Positions 44,872-54,002 of a stretch of 64,000 bases of DNA are shown here, in pieces; position 1 is the first letter of the stretch, and each line of letters opens with the position of its first letter. The notes under the pieces are model-generated. The model saw nothing but the letters and a program-made list of their open reading frames with translations, did no database searches and was not told the origin of the DNA. The translations under genes and the position numbers were made by a program. Origin of the DNA: an uncultured Bacteroidia bacterium (GTDB lineage Bacteria > Bacteroidota > Bacteroidia > Bacteroidales > UBA932); NCBI GenBank assembly GCA_902781705.1, contig CACZKE010000011.1, forward strand, positions 1-64,000. Reading direction: 5' to 3'.

Positions 44872-44902
44872 AAAATTAACGATTTACGCGTTTTTATCCA
44901 AA
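44872..44902 (-). promoter_or_regulatory. Canonical promoter of efp (TTTG-N19-TAATTTTG)
   Basis: On the minus strand the -33 TTTG (44899-44902) and the -7 TAATTTTG (44872-44879) are 19 bp apart, about 43 bp before the efp ATG, in very AT-rich DNA. Confidence 0.7.
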
Positions 44903-44907
44903 TTTTG

Positions 44908-45321
44908 TTAATACACTTCCGTTTGCCGGTCGATTTTCAACTGCTGGATCTGGAAGGTTCCGTCGGCCTTGGCGGAGACGAAGATGGTCACCAGGAAGAC
45001 CTCGCCGCCGGCGGAAAGTTGTCCGAGGGCGTATTTCATGTTGGACCGGGAGGCCTTGTGGGAAATGTCGAAGGAACGGGGGGTGTAGGCCTCGAAGAAG
45101 GTCTTCACGATCTGGCGGGCCTGCGTCTTGGAGCAGTTGCGCGTGGAGGAGATGATGGAGACTTCGAGGTTGTCCGCGAACCAGGCGGAGAGGGAACCGG
45201 CGTCGCCCTGGGCGATGTATTTGCCGATGGGGACGAAGACGTCATAGCCTTTGTCCTGGGCGGAAAGTCCCGCGAGCGAGAGCAGCAGCGAGGCTGCAAG
45301 CAGTGTGATGAGCCGTTTCAC
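44908..45321 (-). CDS. DUF4783-family exported protein
   Basis: The product is 137 aa from a GTG at 45321 (VKRLITLLAASLLLSLAGLSAQ signal peptide). The rest matches small Bacteroidetes DUF4783 proteins: a cystatin/NTF2-like fold with VFVPIGKYIAQGDAGSLSAWFADNLEVSI and QARQIVKTFFEAYTPRSFDISHKA. Function is unknown. It is divergent from rlmH. Confidence 0.8.
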   Translation of the reverse strand: MKRLITLLAASLLLSLAGLSAQDKGYDVFVPIGKYIAQGDAGSLSAWFADNLEVSIISSTRNCSKTQARQIVKTFFEAYTPRSFDISHKASRSNMKYALGQLSAGGEVFLVTIFVSAKADGTFQIQQLKIDRQTEVY

Positions 45322-45356
45322 GGGATGTCTTTCTTGCAAATACCGAGCCGAAAGAC

Positions 45357-45364
45357 TATCTTTG
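45357..45364 (+). promoter_or_regulatory. -7 box for rlmH, close to the ATG
   Basis: TATCTTTG lies 8 bp before the rlmH ATG, with TTG 20 bp upstream of it. It predicts a leaderless or nearly leaderless transcript. Confidence 0.6.
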
Positions 45365-45372
45365 TGACCAAG

Positions 45373-45846
45373 ATGGAGGTGAAACTCGTCACGGTCGGCA
45401 AGACCGATGTCGCCTGGGTGAAGGCGGGCCTGGACCTGTATGTGTCCCGGCTCCGGCACTATGTGCCTTTCTCGCTCGTGGAAATCCCCCAACTCAAGAA
45501 CGTATCGGCCTTTACGGAGGAGCAGATCAAGGAAAAGGAAGGCGAACTCATCCTCAGGCAACTTGCTCCCGGGGATGCCGTTTACCTGCTGGACGAGCAT
45601 GGGAAGGAATACCGGTCCGTCGAGTGGGCGGACTGGATTTCGCAGCGCCTCGCCCGGGGCGGGAAGGCCCTTGTCTTCGTCATCGGCGGCGCCTACGGCT
45701 TCTCCCGGAAGGTCTATGAACGGGCGGAGGGAAAGGTCTCCCTGTCCAAGATGACCTTCTCGCACCAGATGGTGAGAACGATTTTTGCAGAGCAACTCTA
45801 CCGTGCGTTCACGATTATCCGGGGAGAGCCCTATCACCATGAGTAA
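45373..45846 (+). CDS. rlmH: 23S rRNA pseudouridine-1915 N3-methyltransferase
   Basis: The product is 157 aa from the ATG at 45373. It is a SPOUT-class methyltransferase that modifies helix 69 of 23S rRNA. LLDEHGKEYRSVEWADWISQRL, VFVIGGAYGFSRKVYERA (SAM-binding knot) and LSKMTFSHQMVRTIFAEQLYRAFTIIRGEPYHHE are diagnostic. Its last codons overlap the start of the histidine kinase gene by 8 bp. Confidence 0.97.
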   Translation: MEVKLVTVGKTDVAWVKAGLDLYVSRLRHYVPFSLVEIPQLKNVSAFTEEQIKEKEGELILRQLAPGDAVYLLDEHGKEYRSVEWADWISQRLARGGKALVFVIGGAYGFSRKVYERAEGKVSLSKMTFSHQMVRTIFAEQLYRAFTIIRGEPYHHE

Positions 45847-48800
45847 GCAGGCCCGCATACGGCTCTGGGCCGGGGTGGCGGTCATCGCCGTCGCCCTGGT
45901 GCTGCTGGCGGCGTCCCTGCTGTCGGGGCAGTCGCATCCCGACACCGCCTCCGCCGCCAAGGAACTCGGGGCGCGGGTGGAAAAGCGGGTGAATCTCCTG
46001 GAAGAGTATGTCAATCAGGCCCTTACTTCGTCACCGGATGCTCCCTTCCGTCTGGAGAACCTTCCGGAAGACATGGTCCTGTACCGCTACCGCGAGGACA
46101 CGCTCCAGTCCTGGAACCACCAGTTCCCCATCCGGAACGACGACATCCGCAGCCGGACCGTCGTGCAGCGCCTCGGGGATGCGCGGGGAAACACCGTCTC
46201 GCCCCTGTCGGCCCTCACTTCCACCCTGAATTATGTCAATTACGGCCCCAAGTGGTTCCTGGCCAAGTCCGTCCGCGAAGGGGAAATTACCGTCATCGCC
46301 GGTTTGGAGGTGGTCAACGAACTGAACGCCGGCTCCTTCAACGGGGTGAATCCCCGTTTCCGCCTGGGCGACCGGTATTCGGTATATCCGCTCACCGGCA
46401 GCATCGGCGTGCCGGTGGTGGTGAACGGGGCGCCGGTGTTCAAGGTCACGGCCGAAGCGGCCCAGAATCCGGAACGGCACGACCCGCTCCTGTTCTGGAT
46501 CTCGGTCCTGCTCCTGCTGGGCGGTACGCTGCTCCTGCTGTCGGTCCGTCCCACGATTCCGCTGGGTGGGGTCGTCATGGCGGTCCAGACGGCCTTTATC
46601 GCCGGCCTGTACCTGTACGGGCAGAAACTCGGACAGGCCTCGCAGTTGTTCTCGCCCCTGCTGTACGCCGACGGCGCCTTTTTCTATTCGCTCGGGGCCG
46701 TGGTCCTGCTGAATCTCCTCATCGTATCGGCCGTCCTGAGCCTGTACCTCGTACGGAAGCGCCTGCTGGAGTGGTTCCGCCGGAAGGACTCCCGCTGGGC
46801 GGAGGCGGTCGCCGTCGTGCTGATCCTCGGCGTCCTTGCCGCCATCGGCACCTATATCCACGTGACTTTCAAGAGCATCGTCTTCAATTCCGGCATCTGC
46901 CTGGAACTGTACAAGGTGAATCTCCTGGACCGGTACACGGCGGTGGTGTATGTCTCCTTCCTTTCCGTCACGCTCACGCTTCCGCTGCTCATGCAACTGA
47001 TTTCGCCGCTGCTGCGGAGCCTGCTGGGCCTTCGGTACGACATCTTTTCCCGGGCCGGACGGCTGGTGCTTTCCGTGGTGACGGCCGCCTATTTCGTCAT
47101 CGCATCCTCCTACCTGGGATTCCAGAAGGAACAGAACCGCGTGGAGGTGTGGGCGAACCGGCTGGCGATGGACCGGGACATTGCGCTGGAAATCCAACTC
47201 CGGGCTGCGGAAGGGGCCATTGCGGCGGACGGGGTGATCGGCACCCTGTCGGTCCTGGAGAACAGTTACGACCTCATCCGGGGACGCATCGCGAACTCCT
47301 ACCTGACCCGCGTTTCGCAGGACTATGACATCTCCGCCCTGGTCGCGACGCCTTCGCCCGCGACGGACGCCCTGTTCAACGAACGGATCCGCGGCGGGGT
47401 GCGCCTGTCGGACAACTCGCATTTCTTCTACAGCACCGGGGCCAACGGGCGGGCGCGCTATTCGGGTCTTTTTACCTATTACACTCCAGGCTACGGCTCC
47501 TCCTCGGTCCTCGTCCTGGTGGAATCCAAGTCCAACCGCGAGAACCGGGGCTACCTGAGCCTGCTGGGCCTGTCGGAACCCGGCCGCGTGTCGCTTCCGC
47601 CGGTGTATTCCTATGCCCGCTACGTCTCGGGCCACCTGGTCCTGTACAAGGGCGATTATGCCTATCCCACGCTGTTCACCGAGTCCTTCCGGGATGTGCT
47701 GGGGGACCTTCCCAAGGGACATGTCACCCAGGAAGGGTATCTGCACTTCATCCAGGCGGTATCCGAGGACGAGCAGGTCGTCATTTCCCGCGAGAAGACG
47801 GAGGTGCTGAACTACATCGTGGAAGGCGTCCTGTTCGCCATCGTCGCCTACCTGCTCCTGAGCCTGATGGCCTTCCGGGTGCGCCGAAGGGGCGGCGAAC
47901 GGCATTATTTCCGGACCCGTATCAGCGTAGTGCTGTACGTGTCCCTCATCCTGACGCTCGTGGCGATGGCCGCTTTCAGCGTGTACTTCGTGTACCGCCG
48001 CAACAACGCGGACATGCAGAACATCATGACCTCGCGGATCACCACGCTCCAGTCCATGCTCCAGGGCAGTTTCCGGGGGGTGACGGAGGAATCGGACCTC
48101 CGCAGCACGGCGGCGCGCACGGCCATCGAGCAGGTCGGGAACGACCTCAAGTGCGACATCACCCTGTTCACCCCGGACGGGCGCATGGTCCTGTCCACGA
48201 CCCCGGAGGTCTATGACCGGATGATCGCCGGCTGCCGTCTGTCCGAGAACGCCTATTACAGCATCGTCCGGGAGCACCGCCGGTACAGCATCCAGCCCGA
48301 GCGGATGGGCAACCGGCGCTACTATGCCCTTTATGCGCCGGTCATGAATGCCGACGGGAACATGGCAGCCATCGTCTCCACCCCCTATACCGAGCAGAGT
48401 TACGACTTCGAGAACGAGGCCCTCGTCCATATCCTTTCGATCATCACGGTCTTCCTCCTCCTCCTGCTGCTGGCGCGGGTCGTGGCCGGGGAGGTCATCG
48501 ACCGCATGTTCCGTCCGCTCAGCGAGATGGGCCGGAAGATGAACGTCTCCGACGTGGACCACCTCGAATACATCGTCTATGACCAGGAGGACGAGATCAC
48601 GTCCCTCGTCAGGGCCTACAACCTGATGGTCCACGACTTGTCGGATTCCACCCGGCAGCTGGCCCAGGCCGAACGCGACAAGGCCTGGAGCGCGATGGCT
48701 CGCCAGGTGGCCCACGAGATCAAGAACCCCCTCACCCCGATCAAACTCAAACTCCAGATGCTCATCCGGATGAAGCAGACGGGGAACCCCGCCTGGGAGG

Positions 48801-49351
48801 AAAAGTTCGACGAGGTCTCCGCCTCCGTCCTGGAGCACATCGACATCCTGGCCGATACCGCCAACGAATTCTCCACCTTCGCGAAACTCTATTCCGAGGA
48901 GCCCGTCCGGATCGACCTCGACGCGCTGGTCCGGGAGGAAGTGTCCATGTTCGACGCCCGCGAGGACATCACCTTCGAGTACTTCGGCCTGGAAGGGGCC
49001 GAGGTCATGGGCCCGAAACCGCAACTCACCCGCGTCCTGGTGAACCTCGTGACCAATGCGGTGCAGGCCCTGGAAGGCCGGGAGGACGGCCGTATCCGGG
49101 TTTCCCTCCGGAACTCCTCAAAGGAAGGTTTCTACGACATCGTCGTGGAGGACAGCGGCCCCGGCGTGAAGGAAGAGAACCGCGTGAAACTGTTCACGCC
49201 GGACTTTACCACCAAGTCCCACGGAACGGGCCTCGGCCTCGCCATCTGCCGCAATATCGTGGACCGCTGCGGCGGGGAAATCTCCTATTCCAAATCTTTC
49301 GCCCTCGGGGGCGCCTGTTTCACCGTCCGGTATCCGAAATTGTCGAAATAA
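45839..49351 (+). CDS. Large multi-pass sensor histidine kinase
   Basis: The product is 1170 aa from the ATG at 45839, overlapping rlmH. An N-terminal membrane anchor and extracytoplasmic segment are followed by a cluster of about six membrane helices (residues ~220-450), a second extracytoplasmic domain, two more helices flanking a sensor loop (about 650-880) and a HAMP-like linker. The kinase core has the H-box ARQVAHEIKNPLTPIKL, N-box LVNLVTNAVQAL, G1 VEDSGPGV, F-box LFTPDFTTKSHG and G2 GTGLGLAICRNIV. The layout resembles NtrY-type kinases. The nearby orphan sigma-54 response regulator (42937-44085) is the natural partner candidate, which is inference. Confidence 0.92.
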   Translation: MSKQARIRLWAGVAVIAVALVLLAASLLSGQSHPDTASAAKELGARVEKRVNLLEEYVNQALTSSPDAPFRLENLPEDMVLYRYREDTLQSWNHQFPIRNDDIRSRTVVQRLGDARGNTVSPLSALTSTLNYVNYGPKWFLAKSVREGEITVIAGLEVVNELNAGSFNGVNPRFRLGDRYSVYPLTGSIGVPVVVNGAPVFKVTAEAAQNPERHDPLLFWISVLLLLGGTLLLLSVRPTIPLGGVVMAVQTAFIAGLYLYGQKLGQASQLFSPLLYADGAFFYSLGAVVLLNLLIVSAVLSLYLVRKRLLEWFRRKDSRWAEAVAVVLILGVLAAIGTYIHVTFKSIVFNSGICLELYKVNLLDRYTAVVYVSFLSVTLTLPLLMQLISPLLRSLLGLRYDIFSRAGRLVLSVVTAAYFVIASSYLGFQKEQNRVEVWANRLAMDRDIALEIQLRAAEGAIAADGVIGTLSVLENSYDLIRGRIANSYLTRVSQDYDISALVATPSPATDALFNERIRGGVRLSDNSHFFYSTGANGRARYSGLFTYYTPGYGSSSVLVLVESKSNRENRGYLSLLGLSEPGRVSLPPVYSYARYVSGHLVLYKGDYAYPTLFTESFRDVLGDLPKGHVTQEGYLHFIQAVSEDEQVVISREKTEVLNYIVEGVLFAIVAYLLLSLMAFRVRRRGGERHYFRTRISVVLYVSLILTLVAMAAFSVYFVYRRNNADMQNIMTSRITTLQSMLQGSFRGVTEESDLRSTAARTAIEQVGNDLKCDITLFTPDGRMVLSTTPEVYDRMIAGCRLSENAYYSIVREHRRYSIQPERMGNRRYYALYAPVMNADGNMAAIVSTPYTEQSYDFENEALVHILSIITVFLLLLLLARVVAGEVIDRMFRPLSEMGRKMNVSDVDHLEYIVYDQEDEITSLVRAYNLMVHDLSDSTRQLAQAERDKAWSAMARQVAHEIKNPLTPIKLKLQMLIRMKQTGNPAWEEKFDEVSASVLEHIDILADTANEFSTFAKLYSEEPVRIDLDALVREEVSMFDAREDITFEYFGLEGAEVMGPKPQLTRVLVNLVTNAVQALEGREDGRIRVSLRNSSKEGFYDIVVEDSGPGVKEENRVKLFTPDFTTKSHGTGLGLAICRNIVDRCGGEISYSKSFALGGACFTVRYPKLSK

Positions 49352-49356
49352 TTTCG

Positions 49357-49364
49357 TATCTTTG
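49357..49364 (+). promoter_or_regulatory. -7 box for engB-prs
   Basis: TATCTTTG lies 22 bp upstream of the engB ATG, immediately after the histidine kinase stop. Confidence 0.6.
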
Positions 49365-49386
49365 TGCCCGTCAAACGGAGGGGACC

Positions 49387-49983
49387 ATGAAGATCAAGAC
49401 CGCCATATTTTCCGGCAGCAGCACGCGGGTGGAGCAGAAACCCGCACGCAAGCTGCCCGAATTCGCGTTCATCGGCCGGTCCAACGTGGGAAAATCCTCC
49501 CTGATCAACGCCCTTACCGGCAACGCCAAACTGGCCAAGACCTCCCAGACCCCGGGCAAGACCCAGCTCGTGAACCATTTCCTGATCAACGACAACTGGT
49601 ACCTCGTGGACCTTCCCGGCTACGGCTACGCCCGCCTTCCGGACAAGGAGCGGGCGAAACTCCGCCACATCATCTGGGACTACATCAACCGCAGCGAGGA
49701 ACTCGTCATGCTTTTCGTCCTCCTGGATTCGCGGCATGACATGCAGGAAGTGGACCTGCGCTTCATCGCGGAACTGGGGGAGAAGGGGATTCCCTTCGGA
49801 CTGGTTTTCACCAAGGCGGACAAGCAGGGCTCCACGGTCACGGCCGCCCAGGTGGAGAAGAACAAGGCGCGCCTTCTCGAGGAGTGGGAGGACCTTCCGC
49901 CCGTCTTCGTGACCTCCTCGGTGAACGGCCAGGGGAAGGAAGGGCTTTTGGATTATATCGGAACCGTACTTCAGACCTTATGA
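49387..49983 (+). CDS. engB: Ribosome-biogenesis GTPase EngB (YsxC/YihA)
   Basis: The protein is 198 aa. G1 is FIGRSNVGKSSLINALT, the switch I/G2 region TSQTPGKTQLVNHF, G3 DLPGYGYA, G4 TKADK, and G5 VTSSVNGQG. It is needed for assembly of the large ribosomal subunit. The stop overlaps the prs start (ATGA). Confidence 0.96.
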   Translation: MKIKTAIFSGSSTRVEQKPARKLPEFAFIGRSNVGKSSLINALTGNAKLAKTSQTPGKTQLVNHFLINDNWYLVDLPGYGYARLPDKERAKLRHIIWDYINRSEELVMLFVLLDSRHDMQEVDLRFIAELGEKGIPFGLVFTKADKQGSTVTAAQVEKNKARLLEEWEDLPPVFVTSSVNGQGKEGLLDYIGTVLQTL

Positions 49984-50975
49984 TAAACGATGTTCACAAG
50001 CACAGGATGGCCATTTTCTCCTGTGAAGCCACCCGGTATTTCGCCGAGAAGGTGGTTGCGGCCATGAACCGGCTCAAAGGGCCGGAGGAACCCGAAGTGG
50101 TCCTCGGACCGCTGGAAGTTACCCACTTCAGTGACGGTGAGTTCGTCCCGTTCTTCGCGGAAAGCGTGCGGGGCGCCACCTGTTTCATCATCCAGTCCAC
50201 GTTCCCGCCCACCGACAACCTGATGGAACTCCTCCTCTCGATCGATGCGGCGAAGCGCGCCTCTGCGAACAAAGTTATCGCCGTGCTCCCGTATTTCGGA
50301 TGGGCCCGCCAGGACCGCAAGGACAAGCCGCGCGTGTCCATCGGCGCGAAACTCGTCGCGAACATGCTCAAGGCGGCCGGTACGGACGCCATCATGACCT
50401 GCGACCTGCATGCCGACCAGATCCAGGGCTTCTTCGACCTCCCGGTGAACCATCTCTACGCGAGCTATGACTTCCTGGACCTGCTGAAGAAGATGCAGAA
50501 GCAGGATCCGGACCGTTTCACCATCGCCGCGCCCGACATGGGCGGCGCCAAGCGGGCCAACGCCTATGCGAAGCACCTACACTGCCCGGTGGTCATCTGC
50601 CACAAGACCCGCGCCCGGGCCAACGTGGTGGAACGCATCGTTCCGATCGGTGAGGTCGAGGGCCGCGACATCGTGATCATCGACGACATCATCGACACGG
50701 CCGGCACCCTGACCGCGGCGGCCAACGAACTCGTGAAGCGGGGCGCCCGCAGCGTCCGCGCCTTCGCCACGCACGCCGTCCTCTCCGGCCCAGCGTACGA
50801 GCGCATCGACGCCTCCGCCCTCTCCGAGGTGTACGTGACCGACACCATTCCCCTGAATCCCGAGAAGCGCGCCCTCCAGGGCAAGATCCGCGTGGTCTCC
50901 CTGGCCGAGACCTTCGCCCGGATGATCCTCAGGGTCTATAACTACGAACCGATTTCCTCCGAATTCCCGCTGTAA
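49980..50975 (+). CDS. prs: Ribose-phosphate pyrophosphokinase
   Basis: The product is 331 aa from the ATG overlapping the engB stop; MAIFSCEATRYF at 50007 is an alternative. It makes PRPP from ribose-5-phosphate and ATP. THFSDGEFVPFFAESVRG, ANKVIAVLPYFGWARQDRKDKPRVSIGAKLVANML, CDLHADQIQGFFDLPVNHLYA and the PRPP loop IVIIDDIIDTAGTLTAAA are all intact. It is close to the family length. Confidence 0.96.
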   Translation: MINDVHKHRMAIFSCEATRYFAEKVVAAMNRLKGPEEPEVVLGPLEVTHFSDGEFVPFFAESVRGATCFIIQSTFPPTDNLMELLLSIDAAKRASANKVIAVLPYFGWARQDRKDKPRVSIGAKLVANMLKAAGTDAIMTCDLHADQIQGFFDLPVNHLYASYDFLDLLKKMQKQDPDRFTIAAPDMGGAKRANAYAKHLHCPVVICHKTRARANVVERIVPIGEVEGRDIVIIDDIIDTAGTLTAAANELVKRGARSVRAFATHAVLSGPAYERIDASALSEVYVTDTIPLNPEKRALQGKIRVVSLAETFARMILRVYNYEPISSEFPL

Positions 50976-50981
50976 AGTCCC

Positions 50982-51230
50982 ATGAAAGTATTTCTGGCCG
51001 CCATCGTCTTCGTAGGCCTCGCCGTGCTGCTGCTCGGGGTCAATATCTTCTTTTTCAACCGTCCCTTCCCGGACGGGGAGATATCGACCAATCCCGAGAT
51101 GCGCAAGCGCGGCATCAAGTGCGCGAAGCAGGAAGAGTTGGAAATGCTGGCCGCACAGAAGAGGAAGAAGGTGTGCAGCGGGAACTATTCCGATGCCTGC
51201 ACTTCCTGCTCTCTATTCGGGAAGGAATAA
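50982..51230 (+). CDS. Small membrane protein with C-terminal cysteines
   Basis: The protein is 82 aa. One N-terminal membrane segment (FLAAIVFVGLAVLLLGVNIFFF) is followed by a cytosolic tail with four cysteines, three of them in KKVCSGNYSDACTSCSLFG. Related short proteins occur widely in Bacteroidetes, without a known function. The cysteine pattern suggests metal or Fe-S binding, unproven. It is 6 bp after prs. Confidence 0.7.
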   Translation: MKVFLAAIVFVGLAVLLLGVNIFFFNRPFPDGEISTNPEMRKRGIKCAKQEELEMLAAQKRKKVCSGNYSDACTSCSLFGKE

Positions 51231-51240
51231 CGTAACTACT

Positions 51241-52473
51241 ATGAAATCAACCTCTTCCAGAGATGTGAAACCATTGGGCAGGCTCCTTCGGGGCCTGCTC
51301 AAGGTTCTCGTCAGTATCCTGTTCCTGCTGTTCCTCGCCATCCTGGTGACAGGCGTCAGCCCCATCTATGATTTCCGGGCTCCGGCGCCGTTTGCCGGCG
51401 ATGATATCTACAACCCTTACCGGGACTTGGACACGGCATACTGCTGGAAGCGGGCGAGTCTCCACACCCACACGCGGGTCAAGGGCCCCTTCCCGCCCAA
51501 CGAGAGCGAGGCCTGGCCGCAGGAGGTGTACGACGCCTACCGGAAACTGGGCTACGACATCGTCACCTTCTCCAATCACAACGAGATCACGGCCCATCCG
51601 TTCGACTCCACGCTCCAGGTCAATGTCTATGAACAGGGCTACAGCCCTTTCAAGTTCCACAAACTGGTGTTCGGAAGCGACCGGGTGAAGCACTGGGATC
51701 CGCTGCTCCCGCTGCTCGCGAGCCAGAAGCAGTTCGAACTGGACCGTCTGGCCGAGGGAGCGGACATCATCCAGATCAACCACCCCTACCGGACCGTGGG
51801 CATGTCGGAGGACCACATGGCGAAACTCTCCGGGTACGAACTCACCGAGTTGGATACCCACATCGGCACGGAGAACGAGTACTGGGACTGGGCGCTCAGC
51901 GCCGGGCATTACAGTTACGGCGTGGCGAACGACGACCTCCATCACCCGCAGAACCATTGGCAGATCGGCATCCGCTGCAATTTCCTGTGCACCCCTTCGG
52001 GCCGGTATGAGGACATCCTGGCGAACCTTCGCAACGGGTGCTTCTACTCCATGCGCGTCCCCAACTACGGCGACGGCGACTGGGAAGTCAAGTATGCGAA
52101 AAACAGGGAGTTGCCCTTTATCGAGGACATCGGCCTGAACCGGGATACGGTGTATATGAAACTTTCGGCCCCGGCCGACAGCATCCGCGTGAACGGGCAG
52201 GACCACCGGACGCTCGCCCTCGTGGAAAAGACGGACAGCATCGGCTATGTCTTCCGGGGGGAGGACCATTTCGCGCGCCTGACCGCCTTCTTCCCGGACG
52301 GCGCGGTGATTTACACGAATCCCTTCGCCCGGTATGACGCATCGGTGCAGGCGAGTCCCTTCAGCGATGAGCCGCAGCACATCAACTGGCTCCTGACCGT
52401 CCTTTATAACCTCCTGGTCCTGGGCCTTGTCATCGCCACCCTGGGCCTTTGGTGGAAATACCTGAAGAAATGA
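51241..52473 (+). CDS. PHP-domain phosphoesterase-like membrane protein
   Basis: The product is 410 aa from the ATG at 51241; the frame is open further back into the previous gene. An N-terminal membrane helix (LLKVLVSILFLLFLAILVTG) and a C-terminal one (LLTVLYNLLVLGLVIATLGL) bracket a domain with PHP-type metal motifs: ASLHTHTRV, FSNHNEIT, IQINHPYR and ANDDLHHPQNH. PHP enzymes hydrolyse phosphoesters; the substrate is unknown. Its stop overlaps the start of the next gene (ATGA), so the two may act together at the cell envelope. Confidence 0.8.
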   Translation: MKSTSSRDVKPLGRLLRGLLKVLVSILFLLFLAILVTGVSPIYDFRAPAPFAGDDIYNPYRDLDTAYCWKRASLHTHTRVKGPFPPNESEAWPQEVYDAYRKLGYDIVTFSNHNEITAHPFDSTLQVNVYEQGYSPFKFHKLVFGSDRVKHWDPLLPLLASQKQFELDRLAEGADIIQINHPYRTVGMSEDHMAKLSGYELTELDTHIGTENEYWDWALSAGHYSYGVANDDLHHPQNHWQIGIRCNFLCTPSGRYEDILANLRNGCFYSMRVPNYGDGDWEVKYAKNRELPFIEDIGLNRDTVYMKLSAPADSIRVNGQDHRTLALVEKTDSIGYVFRGEDHFARLTAFFPDGAVIYTNPFARYDASVQASPFSDEPQHINWLLTVLYNLLVLGLVIATLGLWWKYLKK

Positions 52474-53996
52474 GACCGTTCCGGGAAAAGATCAGTCTCG
52501 CCATCTGGAGCCTGACGCTGAGCGTCTTTACGGTGGCGGTTTTCCACGGACCCTTCTTCCGGCAGTTGCGGCAGAGCCTGGAGGGAGGCGCGAACGGTGT
52601 CATCCTCACCGTCAGCGCGGCCGTGCTGCTGCTGGTCCTGGACTTCCTGCTGTATTATCTGCTGGTGTACCTGTTCCGGTTCGTGGGCAAGTGCATCGTG
52701 GCGTTCACCCTGTTCGGGGATGCCGTGATGCTCTATTTCGTGAATACGTATGACGTACTCGTGACCGACGAGATGATGGGCAATGTCATCCATACGCAGT
52801 ACTCCGAGGCATCGGGCTTCTTCTCCTGGACTTTCATCCTGTACGTGCTGCTCGGATGCGTCATTCCCTGCATTTACGTCTTCGGCCGCAAGATCCGGTA
52901 CGGCTCCTGGAAGCGTTTCCTGGGCACCGTGGGCACCTCGGTCGTCCTCCTTCTCGCCGTCGCCTTCGGCAACATGAAGAACTGGCCCTGGATCGACCGG
53001 AATGCCCCGGTGCTGGGAAGTCTCCTCGCCCCCTGGTCCTATACGGTCAATACCTTCCGCTACCTCGGGGCCGAAAAGCGCAAGGCCGTGGAGGAGATCC
53101 CGCTTCCGGACGTGACGGCCGTCTCGGACACCCGCGACGTGTGCGTCCTGGTCATCGGCGAATCGGCCCGGCAGGACCATTTCTCCCTGTACGGATATCC
53201 GAAGGAGACGAATCCCTACACCTCCCGGGACTCCGTCGTGGCCCTGAAGGCCGATGCTTCCGCCACTTACACCATGGCGGGGGTGAAAGCCATCCTTGAA
53301 CCCTACGACAAGGACGAACTCTACGAGATCCTGCCGAACTACCTCCAGCGCGCCGGGGCCGATGTCTCCTGGCGGACGAGCAACTGGGGCGAACCGCCGG
53401 TGCACACGGAAAAGTATTATCACAAGAGCGACCTGAAGGACCGTTTCCCGGAAGAGGACGACCGGTACGACGGCATCCTCCTCGCCGGCCTCCGCGAGGA
53501 CATCCTCGCGAGCGAAGCGGACAAAGTGTTTATTGTCATCCATGGCTACACGAACCACGGACCGGCGTACAACACGAACTATCCGCCCGAATTCGAGGTG
53601 TTTACCCCTGTCAGCAACACCGTGGAGATGTCCAAGGTGAGTCAGGAGGAACTTTTCAACGCCTACGACAACAGCATCGTTTATCAGGACTGGATCGTCC
53701 ATTCGGTCATCGGGACGCTGCGGAGCATTCCGGACCGCCGCGGCTGTGTCCTCTTCGTTTCCGACCACGGCGAGTCCCTGGGCGAGAACAACCTCTACAT
53801 GCACGGGGTGCCCTTCGCCATGGCCCCCCGGGAGCAGATCGAAATCCCCTTCGTGGTCTGGACCTCCGACCCCTCCCTCCGCGTGAAACCGCTGGAAAAG
53901 GTGGGCCAGCATCACGTCTTTCACTCGGTACTGGATTTCTTCGGGATAGAAAGTCCGGTTTTTGACGAAACAATGTGTATCTTTGCGGAAAATTAA
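52470..53996 (+). CDS. Phosphoethanolamine transferase-like (EptA/sulfatase-fold) membrane protein
   Basis: The product is 508 aa from the ATG overlapping the PHP gene stop. Four to five N-terminal helices (about 10-170) precede an alkaline-phosphatase-fold domain: VLVIGESARQDHFSLYGYPKETNP, the probable nucleophile Thr in ADASATYTMAGVKAIL, VFIVIHGYTNHGPAYNTNYP and VLFVSDHGESLGENNLYMHG. EptA-like enzymes transfer phosphoethanolamine to lipid A or other surface glycans. Linkage to a PHP phosphoesterase is unusual. The der promoter lies inside its last codons. Confidence 0.88.
   Translation: MRPFREKISLAIWSLTLSVFTVAVFHGPFFRQLRQSLEGGANGVILTVSAAVLLLVLDFLLYYLLVYLFRFVGKCIVAFTLFGDAVMLYFVNTYDVLVTDEMMGNVIHTQYSEASGFFSWTFILYVLLGCVIPCIYVFGRKIRYGSWKRFLGTVGTSVVLLLAVAFGNMKNWPWIDRNAPVLGSLLAPWSYTVNTFRYLGAEKRKAVEEIPLPDVTAVSDTRDVCVLVIGESARQDHFSLYGYPKETNPYTSRDSVVALKADASATYTMAGVKAILEPYDKDELYEILPNYLQRAGADVSWRTSNWGEPPVHTEKYYHKSDLKDRFPEEDDRYDGILLAGLREDILASEADKVFIVIHGYTNHGPAYNTNYPPEFEVFTPVSNTVEMSKVSQEELFNAYDNSIVYQDWIVHSVIGTLRSIPDRRGCVLFVSDHGESLGENNLYMHGVPFAMAPREQIEIPFVVWTSDPSLRVKPLEKVGQHHVFHSVLDFFGIESPVFDETMCIFAEN
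53978..53985 (+). promoter_or_regulatory. -7 box for der, inside the preceding gene
   Basis: TATCTTTG lies 17 bp before the der ATG and overlaps the last codons (MCIFAEN) of the EptA-like gene. Confidence 0.55.
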
Positions 53997-54002
53997 CGGA
54001 TT

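Noticed and set aside
46031-49024. 997-codon minus-strand frame opposite the histidine kinase
   Set aside because: The plus strand carries all kinase boxes in order; this frame is Gly/His/Gln/Arg-rich shadow sequence.
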